From Rotaria sp. Silwood1 (taxonomy: Eukaryota > Rotifera > Eurotatoria > Philodinida > Philodinidae): a stretch of DNA of 64,000 bases. Of the stretch, positions 11,430 through 22,531 are shown piece by piece; positions within the stretch are counted from its first letter, which is position 1; every line of letters starts with the position of its first letter. The notes under the pieces are model-generated. The model saw only the letters and a list, made by a program, of their open reading frames with translations. It was not told where the DNA came from and did no database searches. Location of the stretch: the NCBI GenBank assembly GCA_905250075.1, contig CAJNOP010000951.1, forward strand, positions 1-64,000. Direction: 5' to 3'. Both the position numbers and the translations under genes were made by a program.

Positions 11430-12362
11430 CAATATGTAGATGCACATATATACGAGTGCTGTGCAACTTTGTAGTACGATACTTCAGTGTAAATATACTG
11501 TTGACAATTTTCGCAATGAAACAAATCGAATGGTGTAAAACACTACTTGCATTGGATTATTTTTAGAATAGAACTTCTATCAACTTGTTTTCCGCCAAAC
11601 ACTTCAAGAATTTTTTATTTCTATTTAATTTCATAGAGCATTGATTACTCTGTCTAACGGTATAGTTTTCTTTTGATTAACTTCATATTTTGACGAGAAA
11701 AATAATGTTACATAAAATATAGTATGAAACTATTTCGAATAGTGGGAGAAAAACTTATTTATTAATAACATGAAAAATGCACCAATGCATACAAAAATTA
11801 TCTCTCTATTTAGTCATATGTTAACGAGCAAAGATTGTGATAATAAGATGACTGAAAGCTACTCGATCAGAATAAATACTTAAATTTTTTATATCCATTG
11901 TTTGAGGAAAAAAGCAAGATAGCATTCAGAAACAAAAGACACAGAAAATTGATGAGCATAAGAAGAGAAAAAGAGAGAAACAAGAAAGACTTATCAATCG
12001 AAAGGACACTTCAAGCTTTACAAAAAGGACTATTCATTGTTTTATTTTATTTTCTTTTCATGCTTGCAAAATTTTGTTTTATTTAAACTTATGAACTCGT
12101 ATCATATCACGAGACAATGAGTTTTAGTAGAACATGAAAATCTCCTTAGAATTTTGAAACCTTAACATTCGAGATATTAGAAGTAATTGTTGACATGAAA
12201 GAATTCTTACAAAGTTCTTTTCTTAAAGACTAAGTTACAGAAAGTACTTTCTCGTGTATGAGAGACAAAGATCTCTTCGACAATGACGATTTATTTTCTT
12301 TTTCTCTGTTCATTGTAGTGATTCTCCATATTCCAATCGATGCCTCATGGGTACTGACATAA
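11430..12362 (+). repeat. Copy 1 of the duplicated NHL-gene upstream region
   Basis: Blocks of this stretch recur in the same order at 13825-15795. They include GATGCACATATATACGAGTG (11442 and 13831), the sequence around CTTGTTTTCCGCCAAACACT, the block with GCTACTCGATCAGAATAAAT, and the last 120 bp before the NHL start codon. Copy 1 lacks about 1.1 kb that copy 2 has between 14340 and 15437. It ends just inside the NHL coding sequence. Confidence 0.75.
12258..12362 (+). pseudogene. Truncated NHL-protein start (copy 1)
   Basis: From the ATG at 12258 the frame reads MRDKDLFDNDDLFSFSLF and then IPIDASW, parallel to the first 29 residues of the intact gene at 15711 with a two-residue in-frame insertion. 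It then diverges and stops at TAA 12360-12362 after 34 codons. All NHL blades are missing. The conserved frame shows that the start chosen for the intact copy lies in coding sequence. Confidence 0.7.
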
Positions 12363-12941
12363 GAAATATCGCACGATCTCGATAGAGTATTCTCACAAAG
12401 TTGATTCATTCGTCTATCAAAGTGATATTTCGCCTGCCAGTAGGATCAATTGAGACTTAAAACAGGTTCAAAATTTTCCCTCTCGATAGGTCATTCCCAT
12501 TCTGGATTTATGATTAATTTATGGGGTGTTCATCTGATGAGAAGACATTACTAGAAGAATCAATACTCAGAAATATTCACCGACATTTAATCATAGAATG
12601 AGTTGTATCATATTTATAACATCCTTAAAGTCTCTATCGGTGTTTCGTCCAGTAAAACGGTTTTTACAATAATAAAGAATACCTATTCATAATCCACATT
12701 GAAAGAGCTTTTGAATGGTGTACTCCAAATCTCTGAACGACATTAAAATGTAGTCTGTAAAAACGAGATAAGAAGTATACTCCTAAACCTATCTCTCTGC
12801 GCTTTTCTTGAGCTACCAATAATCTATGTTTGAAGAGCTTTCTTACTAAGCAGTCAGTCATTTCTAATAACCGGTATTTGATTGCTCAGTAAAAAGTTGT
12901 GTTCAGCATAATCTATAATTGAAAAATTCAAACTACTTATA
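12363..12941. other. Spacer after the truncated NHL copy
   Basis: No NHL blade can be read here in any frame. A 65-codon minus-strand frame at 12664-12861 has no recognisable domain. Confidence 0.45.
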
Positions 12942-13747
12942 CAGGGTGTTCCAAAAGTTCGCTCGAAAGAGAAACGTGATTATCTCTGTAACTTTTCAAG
13001 TGATTTACTTGATGTTTTTATAGTTTCATTTCATATTCATTAAAGTTTCATTTCATATAAATTTGTCTATAACAAATATACAAAATGATTACTTACAAAT
13101 GCAATACTCAAACTTCCCCTTTGCAATATACCTGTAAGAAAATTATGTAAATTTTTATTTTAAAAATTTATATAACAATCGTCAAGAGCATATTCAAATA
13201 TAGCGAGATAGTGGAGTGAAAAAAATTCATATAGAACTATTGATATTGTTATGCAGTCTTTGAAAGACAACATTTACTTTGCAATGTTAGGAAATCGACT
13301 GTAGGGACAATCTTTTTGGCGGTAACATTTTCAACAAAAAAAAAATTTTATTATACGTTTAGATTTTCTTCTATTCTAGGATTACGAACATTATGCTAGA
13401 TGAACCCTATAGTATTTTACCAAGATGAAACTCTTCCACATTTTAGCCGTGAAGTCTGTAATTTTTAAAGAACATCTCTCCAAACAAGTGCAACATGTCA
13501 GTTGATCTGATGTGACTCGATGATTTTTCTTAGAAAAATTTTTGCAAGACATCGGTTGAAGATCTCATTAAGTTGGATATATGAAAATCCATAATAAGGT
13601 CAAAAAAAAAATTTGCGTAATGTTTTTACAGATATGTTGCAAACGGGAAGTTTTTGAAATGAAACTAGAAAAACCTCAAGTAAATCGTTTGAACAGTTAA
13701 AGAAAGAATCACGTCTCTTTTTCGAGCGAACTTTTGGAAACATTCTG
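12942..13747. mobile_element. Mariner-type fold-back element, 806 bp, non-autonomous
   Basis: The left end CAGGGTGTTCCAAAAGTTCG is matched inversely by the right end (CAGAATGTTTCCAAAAGTTC read inward). Each end is flanked by TA (12940-12941 and 13748-13749). Inverted similarity runs about 200 bp inward, interrupted on the left by roughly 90 bp of extra sequence. The CAGGGTGTxCCAAAAGTT terminus is characteristic of mariner elements. No transposase frame is present. Confidence 0.75.
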
Positions 13748-13824
13748 TATAAGGATAAGCAAATCGGCAAAGAAATGAACGAAGTTCATAATACTTTTCT
13801 CATTTATTAAACAGAAAAGAAACA

Positions 13825-15795
13825 AGTTGATGCACATATATACGAGTGAATTGCAACTTTTGTAGTACACGGTAATAGTTTTCCAACACTTTATTCTTTT
13901 TTTTTTTGGTGGAGATATAATATACTTCACGAGAAGTACACTGTTGACAATAGAAAGATCAGCACTGATTCACTGAAACTCAGCGTAATGAAGCTACTTG
14001 ATATTTGTTTTAAAGAAGAAGTTTCTTCTATCAACTTGTTTTCCGCCAAACACTTCAAGAATTTTTTATTTCTATATAATTTGATAGAGCATTGATTACT
14101 CTATCTAACATAAAATATAGTATGAAACTATTTCGAATAGTGGGAGAAACATAGATTTTACTGCTGGAATTTTAAACATCTTATTTATCAATAAAATCAA
14201 AAATTGTTGCTCTATTCAGTCATATATTAATGGGCAAAGATTGTAATAATTACATGAATAAAAGCTACTCGATCAGAATAAATACTTCAATTTTTTACAT
14301 CAATTGTTTGAGGAGAAAACCAAGACAGTATACAGAGAAAAAAAGATTTTTCTTTCCTTCATTTCTCAAAATTCATCTAGTTTCTTATCAAGATATGAAA
14401 AAAATAACAGCCGTCGGCAGGACTGACTTAACCTTCGACTGAATTCAATCTTGTTATCATTTTCTCTGTTCTGCTTTAACAATTATTGTGAAATACATGC
14501 ACAGACGAAAATCTATCTATAGTATTTTCAGTGACGACTATTTTGTAAAAGAGTTTTACTTAATCAAACACCTCGCAGTGCATTGTCATAACTGAATTAA
14601 ACCCATGCACTAATTCTCTTACAACGTTGTCCGAGCATATTTGTTCTTCCTCTCAAATCGACCATAAATCTTTTGGTCGATGTTTTTTTGACTCCGGCGT
14701 TCTTTTGACTCTGACACACAGAAACTTATTTTATTTCATATGATCCTCCCTTAAGTCAAGGAAATATCGTTAATTTCTCAAAGAATCCTTTCCTGAACCC
14801 AAAAAATTCAACTCAAGATTATGAGAAATCGACTTTCATCAACCGTTATGAAAAGAAATTCACCTTTTTTGTTTTTCTTACCCTGCCACAAACAGACAGA
14901 CAGACAAACTCTTTTCACATCAGCCTCCCTACAATCGAGGGAACAAAAAATATACGTTTACACAGTATAGCTTTTAAATTCATATAACTCATAATCGTGT
15001 TGGTCTTCTGAATAACCTCAAACAAACACCATAAAAAAAAACAACGATTTGAAACCTGAATGACGTTGAAAAATGCTTGTCAGAATATAAGGCACCGATT
15101 CTCCGAACCGTGATCAGCTCTATTCTGAAGTAAGAAGGATTATTTGGTGCACTCTGATACTTTATTGACTGAATTGATATCCTACACTGTGATCCTCGAA
15201 TTCACTGATCTTCAGAAATCATTGACAGACTCGAGTTCTCAACTCTCAAGCACGTTAAAGCATCTATCTGAAAGTTTTCAAAAACCAATGGTACCAATCG
15301 ATTCCTCAATCCCATAAAACTTTTTGTCAAGCTTTACCGCAGTAGATGTAGAAAAGAAGTGAGCATTATGTTTCAGACAATGTTTTTTTTCAATGTCCCT
15401 TGGAAATGATATAGAAAGAAAAAAAGTGCTGAAACTGTGAAGAAACATAGAAAATTGATGAGCATTAGAAGAGAAAGAGAGAAATAAGAAAGACTTCAAA
15501 CTCAACAAAAAGAACTATTCATTGTCTTTCTTTCTTTCGTTTCATGTTTGCAAAATTTTGTGTTCTTTACACTTATGAACTCGTACATGGAAATCTCCTT
15601 AGAATTTTGAAAGCTTAACATTTCAGATATTAAAAATAATTGTCGACACAAAAGAATTCCTCCGAAGTCCTTTTCTTAAAGAATAAGTTACGGAAAGTAC
15701 TTTCTCGTGTATGAGAGACAAAGATCTCTTCGATAATGATGATTCATTTTCTTTGTTCATTGTAGTTATTCCCAATATTCCCATCGATGCTCGAT
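13825..15795 (+). repeat. Copy 2 of the duplicated NHL-gene upstream region
   Basis: This is the counterpart of 11430-12362, in the same orientation, leading directly into the intact NHL gene. About 1.1 kb (roughly 14340-15437) has no match in copy 1. It is either an insertion here or a deletion there; no clear element ends were found around it. Confidence 0.7.
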
Positions 15796-16673
15796 GGTCA
15801 CAGAATGGAAAGACCGTTGCTGGAGGTAATGGAAAAGGCAATGCCACAAATCAACTCAACGAGCCTGAAGGTCTCTTCGTTGATGATGATCAAACGATGA
15901 TCATTGCTGACTTCGGGAATCATCGTATCGTCCAATGGAAGATGGGTGATACGAATGGACAAGTTGTAGCTGGTGGCAAGGGCCAAGGAAATCGCTTAGA
16001 TCAATTGGATCGTCCAACCGATGTGCTAATCGACAAAGAGACTGATAGTCTCATTATTTGCGATGAGAGACGAGTTGTACGATGGTCTCGTCATAGTGGC
16101 ACAACTCAAGGAGAAATCCTTGTCGACAACATCGATTGTTGTGGATTGTTCATGGATGATCAGAGATATCTCTACGTCTCTGACTACAAAAAAGATGAAG
16201 TAAGACGATATCAAATAGGAGACAAGAATGGAATTACTGTGGCTGGTGGAAATGGCACAGGTACTGGTCTCAATCAACTCAACTTTCCGACCTACATCTT
16301 TGTCGATCAACAACAGACTGTCTACGTGTCAGACAACGAGAATCATCGTGTAATGAAATGGAATAAAGGTGCAAAAGAAGGCATTGTCGTCGCTGGTGGT
16401 CAAGGTGCAGGGGAGGCTCTGACACAATTGTATTATCCTTACGGACTCTTCGTCGATACATTGGGTACCCTCTATGTGGCAGATTCGTCGAATCATCGAG
16501 TAATGCGTTGGCCTAAAGGAGCAAAACAGGGTACTGTCATTGTGGGTGGAAATGGTGAAGGAGCAGGAGCAAATCAGTTCCATCGTCTCCGTGGTTTGTC
16601 TTTCGATCGACAAGGCAATCTCTATGTCGCCGATAATGAAAATCATCGTGTTCAATTTTTTTCAATTCAATAA
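15711..16673 (+). CDS. NHL-repeat beta-propeller protein
   Basis: The frame gives 320 residues, ending TAA. After a short acidic start (MRDKDLFDNDD) comes a brief hydrophobic stretch (SLFIVVIPNIPI, residues 14-25). A full set of six NHL blades follows, each with the AGGNGxG turn and a closing NHRVxxW-type strand. Closing strands include NHRIVQW at 70-76, an ERRVVRW form, a DEVRRY form, then NHRVMKW, NHRVMRW and NHRVQFF at the C-terminus. Six blades make a closed propeller used for binding proteins, glycans or RNA. The blades are nearly identical in wording, as in the large bdelloid NHL family; the ligand is unknown. The ATG at 15711 is supported by the same frame in the broken paralogue at 12258. 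A TTCATTGTAG acceptor-like site at about 15756-15765 leaves open that the true first exon lies upstream. GC content is higher than in the flanks. Confidence 0.85.
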   Translation: MRDKDLFDNDDSFSLFIVVIPNIPIDARWSQNGKTVAGGNGKGNATNQLNEPEGLFVDDDQTMIIADFGNHRIVQWKMGDTNGQVVAGGKGQGNRLDQLDRPTDVLIDKETDSLIICDERRVVRWSRHSGTTQGEILVDNIDCCGLFMDDQRYLYVSDYKKDEVRRYQIGDKNGITVAGGNGTGTGLNQLNFPTYIFVDQQQTVYVSDNENHRVMKWNKGAKEGIVVAGGQGAGEALTQLYYPYGLFVDTLGTLYVADSSNHRVMRWPKGAKQGTVIVGGNGEGAGANQFHRLRGLSFDRQGNLYVADNENHRVQFFSIQ

Positions 16674-16710
16674 ATTGCATTCGAATCGAAAAAATTTTTT
16701 TTTTATTTCT

Positions 16711-16925
16711 ATTCACGCACGCGCGCGACCAGGAACCATCCTGGTGGCGCTGTGGCGAGCGTAAAGCTCGTACACGCGCGGGAAAACTCACATCATCCAC
16801 ATGCACCCATCCGGTGACATATGTCAGTGAGCCTGGGGCCCGGTCGTGTTGCCACAGACACCAAGACAGTTCCTGGCCGGTGTTTAGGGTCTATCCGGAA
16901 GACCTGATATAGTACGACACCTCAA
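16711..16925. other. GC-rich island downstream of the NHL gene
   Basis: This stretch is rich in G, C and CpG (for example CACGCACGCGCGCGACC near 16714 and GGGGCCCGGTCG near 16835) inside AT-rich DNA. On the minus strand one frame reads ELSWCLWQHDRAPG and then TYVTGWVHVDD, followed by a canonical GTGAGT donor, so it could be an exon. It has no match to an rRNA or tRNA that I recognise. Confidence 0.5.
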
Positions 16926-16989
16926 CTCAAACTCAATAAGAGAAAAATAAATAAATAATCACTCACACTTTCTTGACGATGTTGATGGC

Positions 16990-17290
16990 TGAAACGAAAA
17001 AAAAAGAAAATTAATACATACAGAAAGAGAATTAGTGAAAAAAGAATACATACATTTTATTTTATTGTTTTCATATTGACTTGATTTAATTTTGAGTTGT
17101 TGAGACCAATACCTAAAATATAAAAAGATCAATCGAAGTCTTACTACCTTCGAAATGATCTTTAAGAAAAAAAGCAAAAAAGAAAAATTGAAAACTAATA
17201 CCTACATTTTTAGTTTTGATTGTATTGATATTGAATTGATTAATTTTGAGTCTTTAAAAGTAACCTAAAATATAAAAGAAAAAAGGTTAG
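16990..17290 (-). repeat. Two diverged tandem copies of a roughly 130-bp unit
   Basis: Two stretches (about 17030-17130 and 17195-17290) share, on the minus strand, a polypyrimidine-AG-like lead, an ACTCAAAATTAA core and then an ATGTAxGTATT end. Each could be read as a tiny exon between acceptor and GTATGT/GTATTA donor sites, but neither encodes a recognisable peptide. Confidence 0.4.
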
Positions 17291-17299
17291 AATATGATT

Positions 17300-20200
17300 C
17301 AAATAATTGAATGATTTTTTAGTTGAAAATCATTCATTTTTATAGACATTTCAATACATTTTTTCTCTCGTTCAAATAATAATTAGATCATAATAATTAT
17401 GGACGAGAAAAAATAAATCGTCCGGTCATCGTCATTTTATTTCTTTTTTCTCTCACATTTTATTTTTCATAAGAGAGAACGAGAGATTAGAATTGTCGAG
17501 ATCACAATTAAGTGTCATTTTATGGAATGTGATCGTAAAACAATAATACAACGAAAAACAGTTGAAAAAACCTCATTTAATAAATAATAAATATGATAGA
17601 AAAATCGAATATCAATAAGAAAGTAAATTTGTATCTTTTTGTTTTTTTATAAATAGTTTATTGTATTTATTATTATTGAAAAAAATCTAATTATTCTATT
17701 ATAAATCTATATTTTATTTAGACTACATTCATCAGCACAATGATTTATATCATCGATATTTTTCAAATGATTGAGAATGAATTCTTCACTGACGATTTTT
17801 CATAGAATTCATCCATTTTCAAAAAAACAAAAGATTATGTTATATGATAAATATTTAGATGATCTTATTTATTCAATTTATTCTCAAATTTTTGTAAGTA
17901 GTAGTAGTGACATATATTGTTCAGTAAGAAATTATCATACGAATACAAAAAAAAGTTTTGTTCACATTTAAATGTTTATTTTATTTTTTTTGGGAGGAAA
18001 AGAAGAAAATGATCCAGATCAAAATTATTTATCAAATTTCGTCAATAGCAACTACTAATTTGAATCATGTAAACGAACATTGAAATAACTCAAAGATACT
18101 ATTTGAATAATATTGGCAACATAAATGAATTATAACTATTGCAAATGATAAAATTCTTATGGATATTGTTTATGAATGTATTGTTCATTCTTATTTAATA
18201 TCAGCAAAGCAATTGATTTTGTTGTCCCGTTTATTATTACATATCGAAATGAGTTATTCGAATAAATACATATGACTTCTTACATGTATGGATATGTTGC
18301 TTATAGATTTATTTGAAAATAGTATCCATTTAAGAAAACAACTGTTAAAAATCCATCATCTATATCCATTTTAAAGATTATTATCGAATATGAATAATTC
18401 AACATTGTTTTATTGATTTACAATAACGAATAATAACAAATTATACAAATTTAATTCATATATTACTTCAATTAAAACGAACGAAATGTACAAAAATGTT
18501 AATATCTTATTATTCATCAATATTATTTGATTTATTTATTTTTTTTGTTCATCTTCGACATCAAATGATACATTAAAAAAAACATTGGAAATTTTTTAAT
18601 CAAGGAATGTTATCATAAAATTATTAAGAATTACAAAGAAACATTTAATATCTATTATAGAAAATAAAAAGATAGATAGATCATGGAATTTTCTTTTTTG
18701 AAATTTATTCAAATCTGAAAACTATATTCAATGTTTAATTAATCAATTGACACAAACAACTTTATTTAATTTATTTGAATTAATCATCAATTTTATCATG
18801 ATTTAAAAGAAATTAAAATTATATATATTTACTATGAATATTATTTTAATAATCAATTAAATACATTATTAGATATAGTTAATTGAAAATAATTTACAAT
18901 TATCATTTGAAAGATTTCCTCTCTTGGATTATTTCATCTTCTTATAATACCTAATCATGAATTTCAATTATATTTGGTAAGTAGCTTATTTTTTAATGAA
19001 AAGATTGCTCTTGAAATTTTCTACAAATTAATATACTTTACTCAACCAATATGATCTTCTCCATCTTTTTATTTATGAATCAAATTGAATGGTAATATCA
19101 TGAGAGTTGAATGTATTAAATTGATTAATTTATAAATAATTTATTATAATTATTATTTTGTCTTTTATAATTAGGATTATTATGATTATGATTGTATTAT
19201 TTCATCCATATGATGATTTATTACAATATCGACAAATAGATGAATATCCATTTTAAAACTATTTCAGGTATTTATTTTTTTTTCTTTGATTATTGATAAA
19301 ATATCAATTATTATTCAATTTGACACATTAAAAACTGAAATTATATTGTCTAATAAATTCATAAACATATATCTCTCTTAAAATTCTACGTCCTATTCTT
19401 CATTGTTTTTGAATTACTAAAAATAAACAAAATTAATCTATGATCATCTTAGTCAATTTTATTTATTTTTCTACATCAAATATATACAAACACAATTCAT
19501 TGAACGAGATTCTCAAAACATTATAATTATTTTTCTGATCAACAATATTAAAATGTAAAATAAAAAATTTCTCAATTAGTTCATTCGATATATTGCAACA
19601 AATTATTTTAGTTACGAATGAAAATCATAACGAAAACGATATTATTAGGTGTTGTATATAATCAGATTCATTCATTTATAAAATAGATACATATTACTAA
19701 ATAATTCAACTTTGAAAAAAAGAACTTTTATCAAAATAAAATTTAAAATCTGTTCTTTCGCATTGTCTATAAATTTTGAATGTTTTTGTTATTGATTTAG
19801 TCATATTGATATTCTTTCGTTATCTCATGCTTATATATATAACAAGTAATTTCAACTCTTTCATTTTATTTCTTGTTCTACGTAGTTATATTTTATTATT
19901 TAAATCTGTAAGGGTAGAGAAAAAAACAATTTTTTTGTTTCTCATTATAATTTAAATTATATCAAGAACTTAAAATAGGACATATTTGGAAATATGTGTT
20001 TAATGTTATGACAACATAATTGTCGAATATTATAAATGAGAATACTTTTACATAAAATTGAGGACAAAAAAATGGATATTGTTAATTTTTCTGCTCTTAA
20101 ACTACTTCTTGATTTCCATGCTAAAAAAATACACCTTTGTAACATTATCGAATGTTGTTACTGTATTGATTTCTAAAGACAAACTTGAAATAGTTATCAT

Positions 20201-20586
20201 TCGTCTAGCTCTGATATCTGCACTCTTTACCATTAGACAGACAATTTACAAAATCATGATTCGAATGTGTACATGAATTTTACTTTACTATTGAAAATAA
20301 AAGTGATACATTTTGCCACTTTTTATTATTATTATCTATTAATAATTACAATTGCTAATCAAGCAAAAAATTTAAAAAAGAATTCCATTGCTTGTAACAA
20401 TGACTCAAATAAATTGAATTAGATAATAACAACAAAAATTTTCAAGAGAATTGTTTTAAGAACTAGATTAAAAACAAGGTATACATTTTTTTACTGATGT
20501 ATTTCAATAGTGTTATGACAAGAAATATACTAGTAAAAAGACATATGTGGATACATATGTCACGAACTATTTATTAACTTAGATGT
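17300..20586. other. 3.3 kb of very AT-rich DNA, no supported gene
   Basis: Some stretches look coding-like, such as plus 18205-18275 (SAKQLILLSRLLLHIEMSY) and the end of plus 17771-17890 before a GTAAGT donor. They are broken by stops and match no family I can name. They may be remains of an LRR/F-box-type gene. Confidence 0.35.
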
Positions 20587-20588
20587 TA

Positions 20589-21429
20589 CCAAAAGTTGTA
20601 TCATCGTTAAATAAAAATACGATGATAAATGGGGGTTATGAGACTGTTTATAGCAAATTCAACATTTTTCTAATAATTTGTTGAAAATTTTTTTGAAATA
20701 CTTTTCAAAAAAAAAAAGAAATTCTAGCTATCTTGGATACTGCAGGAATTATGAGCATTTTAGCAACTTTTGAAACATTTAAATGTGGTTCGATAGAGTT
20801 ATTTAACTCCAGATTGTGTAATATTCGATATGACTAATCATGACTGATGTGACATTCAATAGATGCTTTTGTTCTATTGAATAAATAGTATCATCGGATA
20901 AGTTTAAATTGAGAAATGATCCTTAAGAAATTTTATACATTTTGATTCTGATGCTTTTATTTATTTTATATTACATTAGAAAAAGGACTCTAGACAATAT
21001 TCAACATAATATTTATGAATGAATTATAGAACATATGAAAACAAAATTTTGATTCAAATCTATCTTTATGAATAGTAATAGTTCAATACGATTCATCTAT
21101 CAGATGAGTTTTGATTAACCTATCTAAAATAAATCCATCTCTCCCATCAATAGTATTACTAGGATGCAACTCACATGGTTTAACAAAATTCCTCTAAATT
21201 TTTAAACAAACGAAAACATAAGTAAACTTCATGCGGTACCCAAGATAGCTAAAGATTTTTTGTTTTTTTTTGGAAACTATTTTGAAAAATACTTTCAGCA
21301 AATTATTAGAAAAATGTTGAATTTTGCTATAAACAGTCTCATAACCCCCATTCATCAACTTTTGATGGAATAGAATTGAAAATATCTTCTTATCATCGTA
21401 TTTTGATTTAACGATGACACAACTTTAGG
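20589..21429. mobile_element. Fold-back element (841 bp) with TA flanks
   Basis: The left end CCAAAAGTTGTATCATCGTT is matched inversely by the right end (CCTAAAGTTGTGTCATCGTT). TA lies at 20587-20588 and 21430-21431. A second inverted block (GGGGGTTATGAGACTGTTTA with its continuation, 20630-20735 against about 21250-21350) extends the arms to more than 130 bp; the right arm has about 40 extra bp. There is no coding capacity. A Tc1/mariner-type MITE fits. Confidence 0.75.
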
Positions 21430-21431
21430 TA

Positions 21432-22180
21432 ATCCCATAAAGTAAATATAGTTTTACTAATAATAAAGAATCACTAATGAACAATGGATCATTAATAACA
21501 TCAAATGCGTAAGTTTATCTTCCATATGAAGACATTGAAAGAATAAGTAACTAATCCAATTCATTTTTGTAATGAAAATCTGAATTATTTAAACATGATT
21601 TACGTCAATATCATGCGAACCATAGCATATAAGGCAATTTCTATCTCAATGCTTGCGAACATCTCTTACTAGAATTATGCTAGATTTACTATTCTCTATC
21701 TGTGATATTTCTATAATAATGTCTGTCATAGTCTACGAGAGAAGAAAAGTATTTGCATTCTATATACTTCAAAACTTCTTGTAGATCATGTTTAACAAAA
21801 ATAATACTAAAAAAATCTTACAACTGAATCCAAGTATCATTGAGTAATAGAAATAAAAGATTTAATATTTTTGTTATTCGTTGAAAATATATATATATTT
21901 CTTGCTTGCTGATAATGTTTTATCCTCAACAAAAAGTATTTCAAGGACTTGTAAAGCTCTTGAATGTTTTAAAAATTTCAAAGCATATCGCTAAAAATAA
22001 AAAACAATAGATAGTTATAATTAAATTCTTTTTTATCATGTAAATTTTCTGCAATACGTATTGTATTATTTCTTACTAATACATATTTATTCAACGAAAT
22101 ATCAAATCACGTAATGTATTTTTACCTCGATAAGAACGATTATTAGAAGAAATAAAACAATACTCTTTCTCATTCTTTTT
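21432..22180. other. AT-rich spacer
   Basis: Nothing recognisable was found on either strand. Confidence 0.45.
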
Positions 22181-22531
22181 ATGAAACAAAAATTAATTAC
22201 TACACTGGACAATATCTGTTTAATACAAGCAATACATTGCCTGGATGTGGTCGTTGCTTCACAAGTCTATATCGCCCACATTCTTATGATAACACCTGAT
22301 GAACATCGATTTGATAGGTCCACATTTTATATAAATGCTATGATTAAACAAGTGCCTCTCAATATTGACTTCAATCAATTTTCTGATTTATTTGTACGTT
22401 GATTTAATTCTATATTTAATCATTCATTATTATTTACTCTTTTCTAGAGCGATGTCGTGAATATAGTAATTTATATTCACGAGAATTACTGCAGACAGTA
22501 TTATCTTAATTCAAGAACAGAAAGATCGTCT
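22181..22531 (+). CDS. Possible small two-exon gene, unassigned
   Basis: Exon 1 (22181-22393) is open for 71 codons and ends exactly at a GTACGT donor. A 54-nt intron ending TTTTCTAG is in the size range of the other intron seen here. Exon 2 (22448-22531) keeps phase and adds SDVVNIVIYIHENYCRQYY before a TAA, giving about 99 residues. The peptide contains ITPDEHRFDRSTFYINAMI and resembles no family I recognise. It may be a fragment of a larger broken gene. Confidence 0.3.

Noticed and set aside
14340-15437. The 1.1 kb present only in NHL upstream copy 2 as a mobile element
   Set aside because: No inverted ends or target duplication could be found at its borders; a deletion in copy 1 explains it equally well.
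15623-16806. Minus-strand frames opposite the NHL gene
   Set aside because: They are shadows of the GC-richer NHL coding sequence; the plus frame carries six clear blades.
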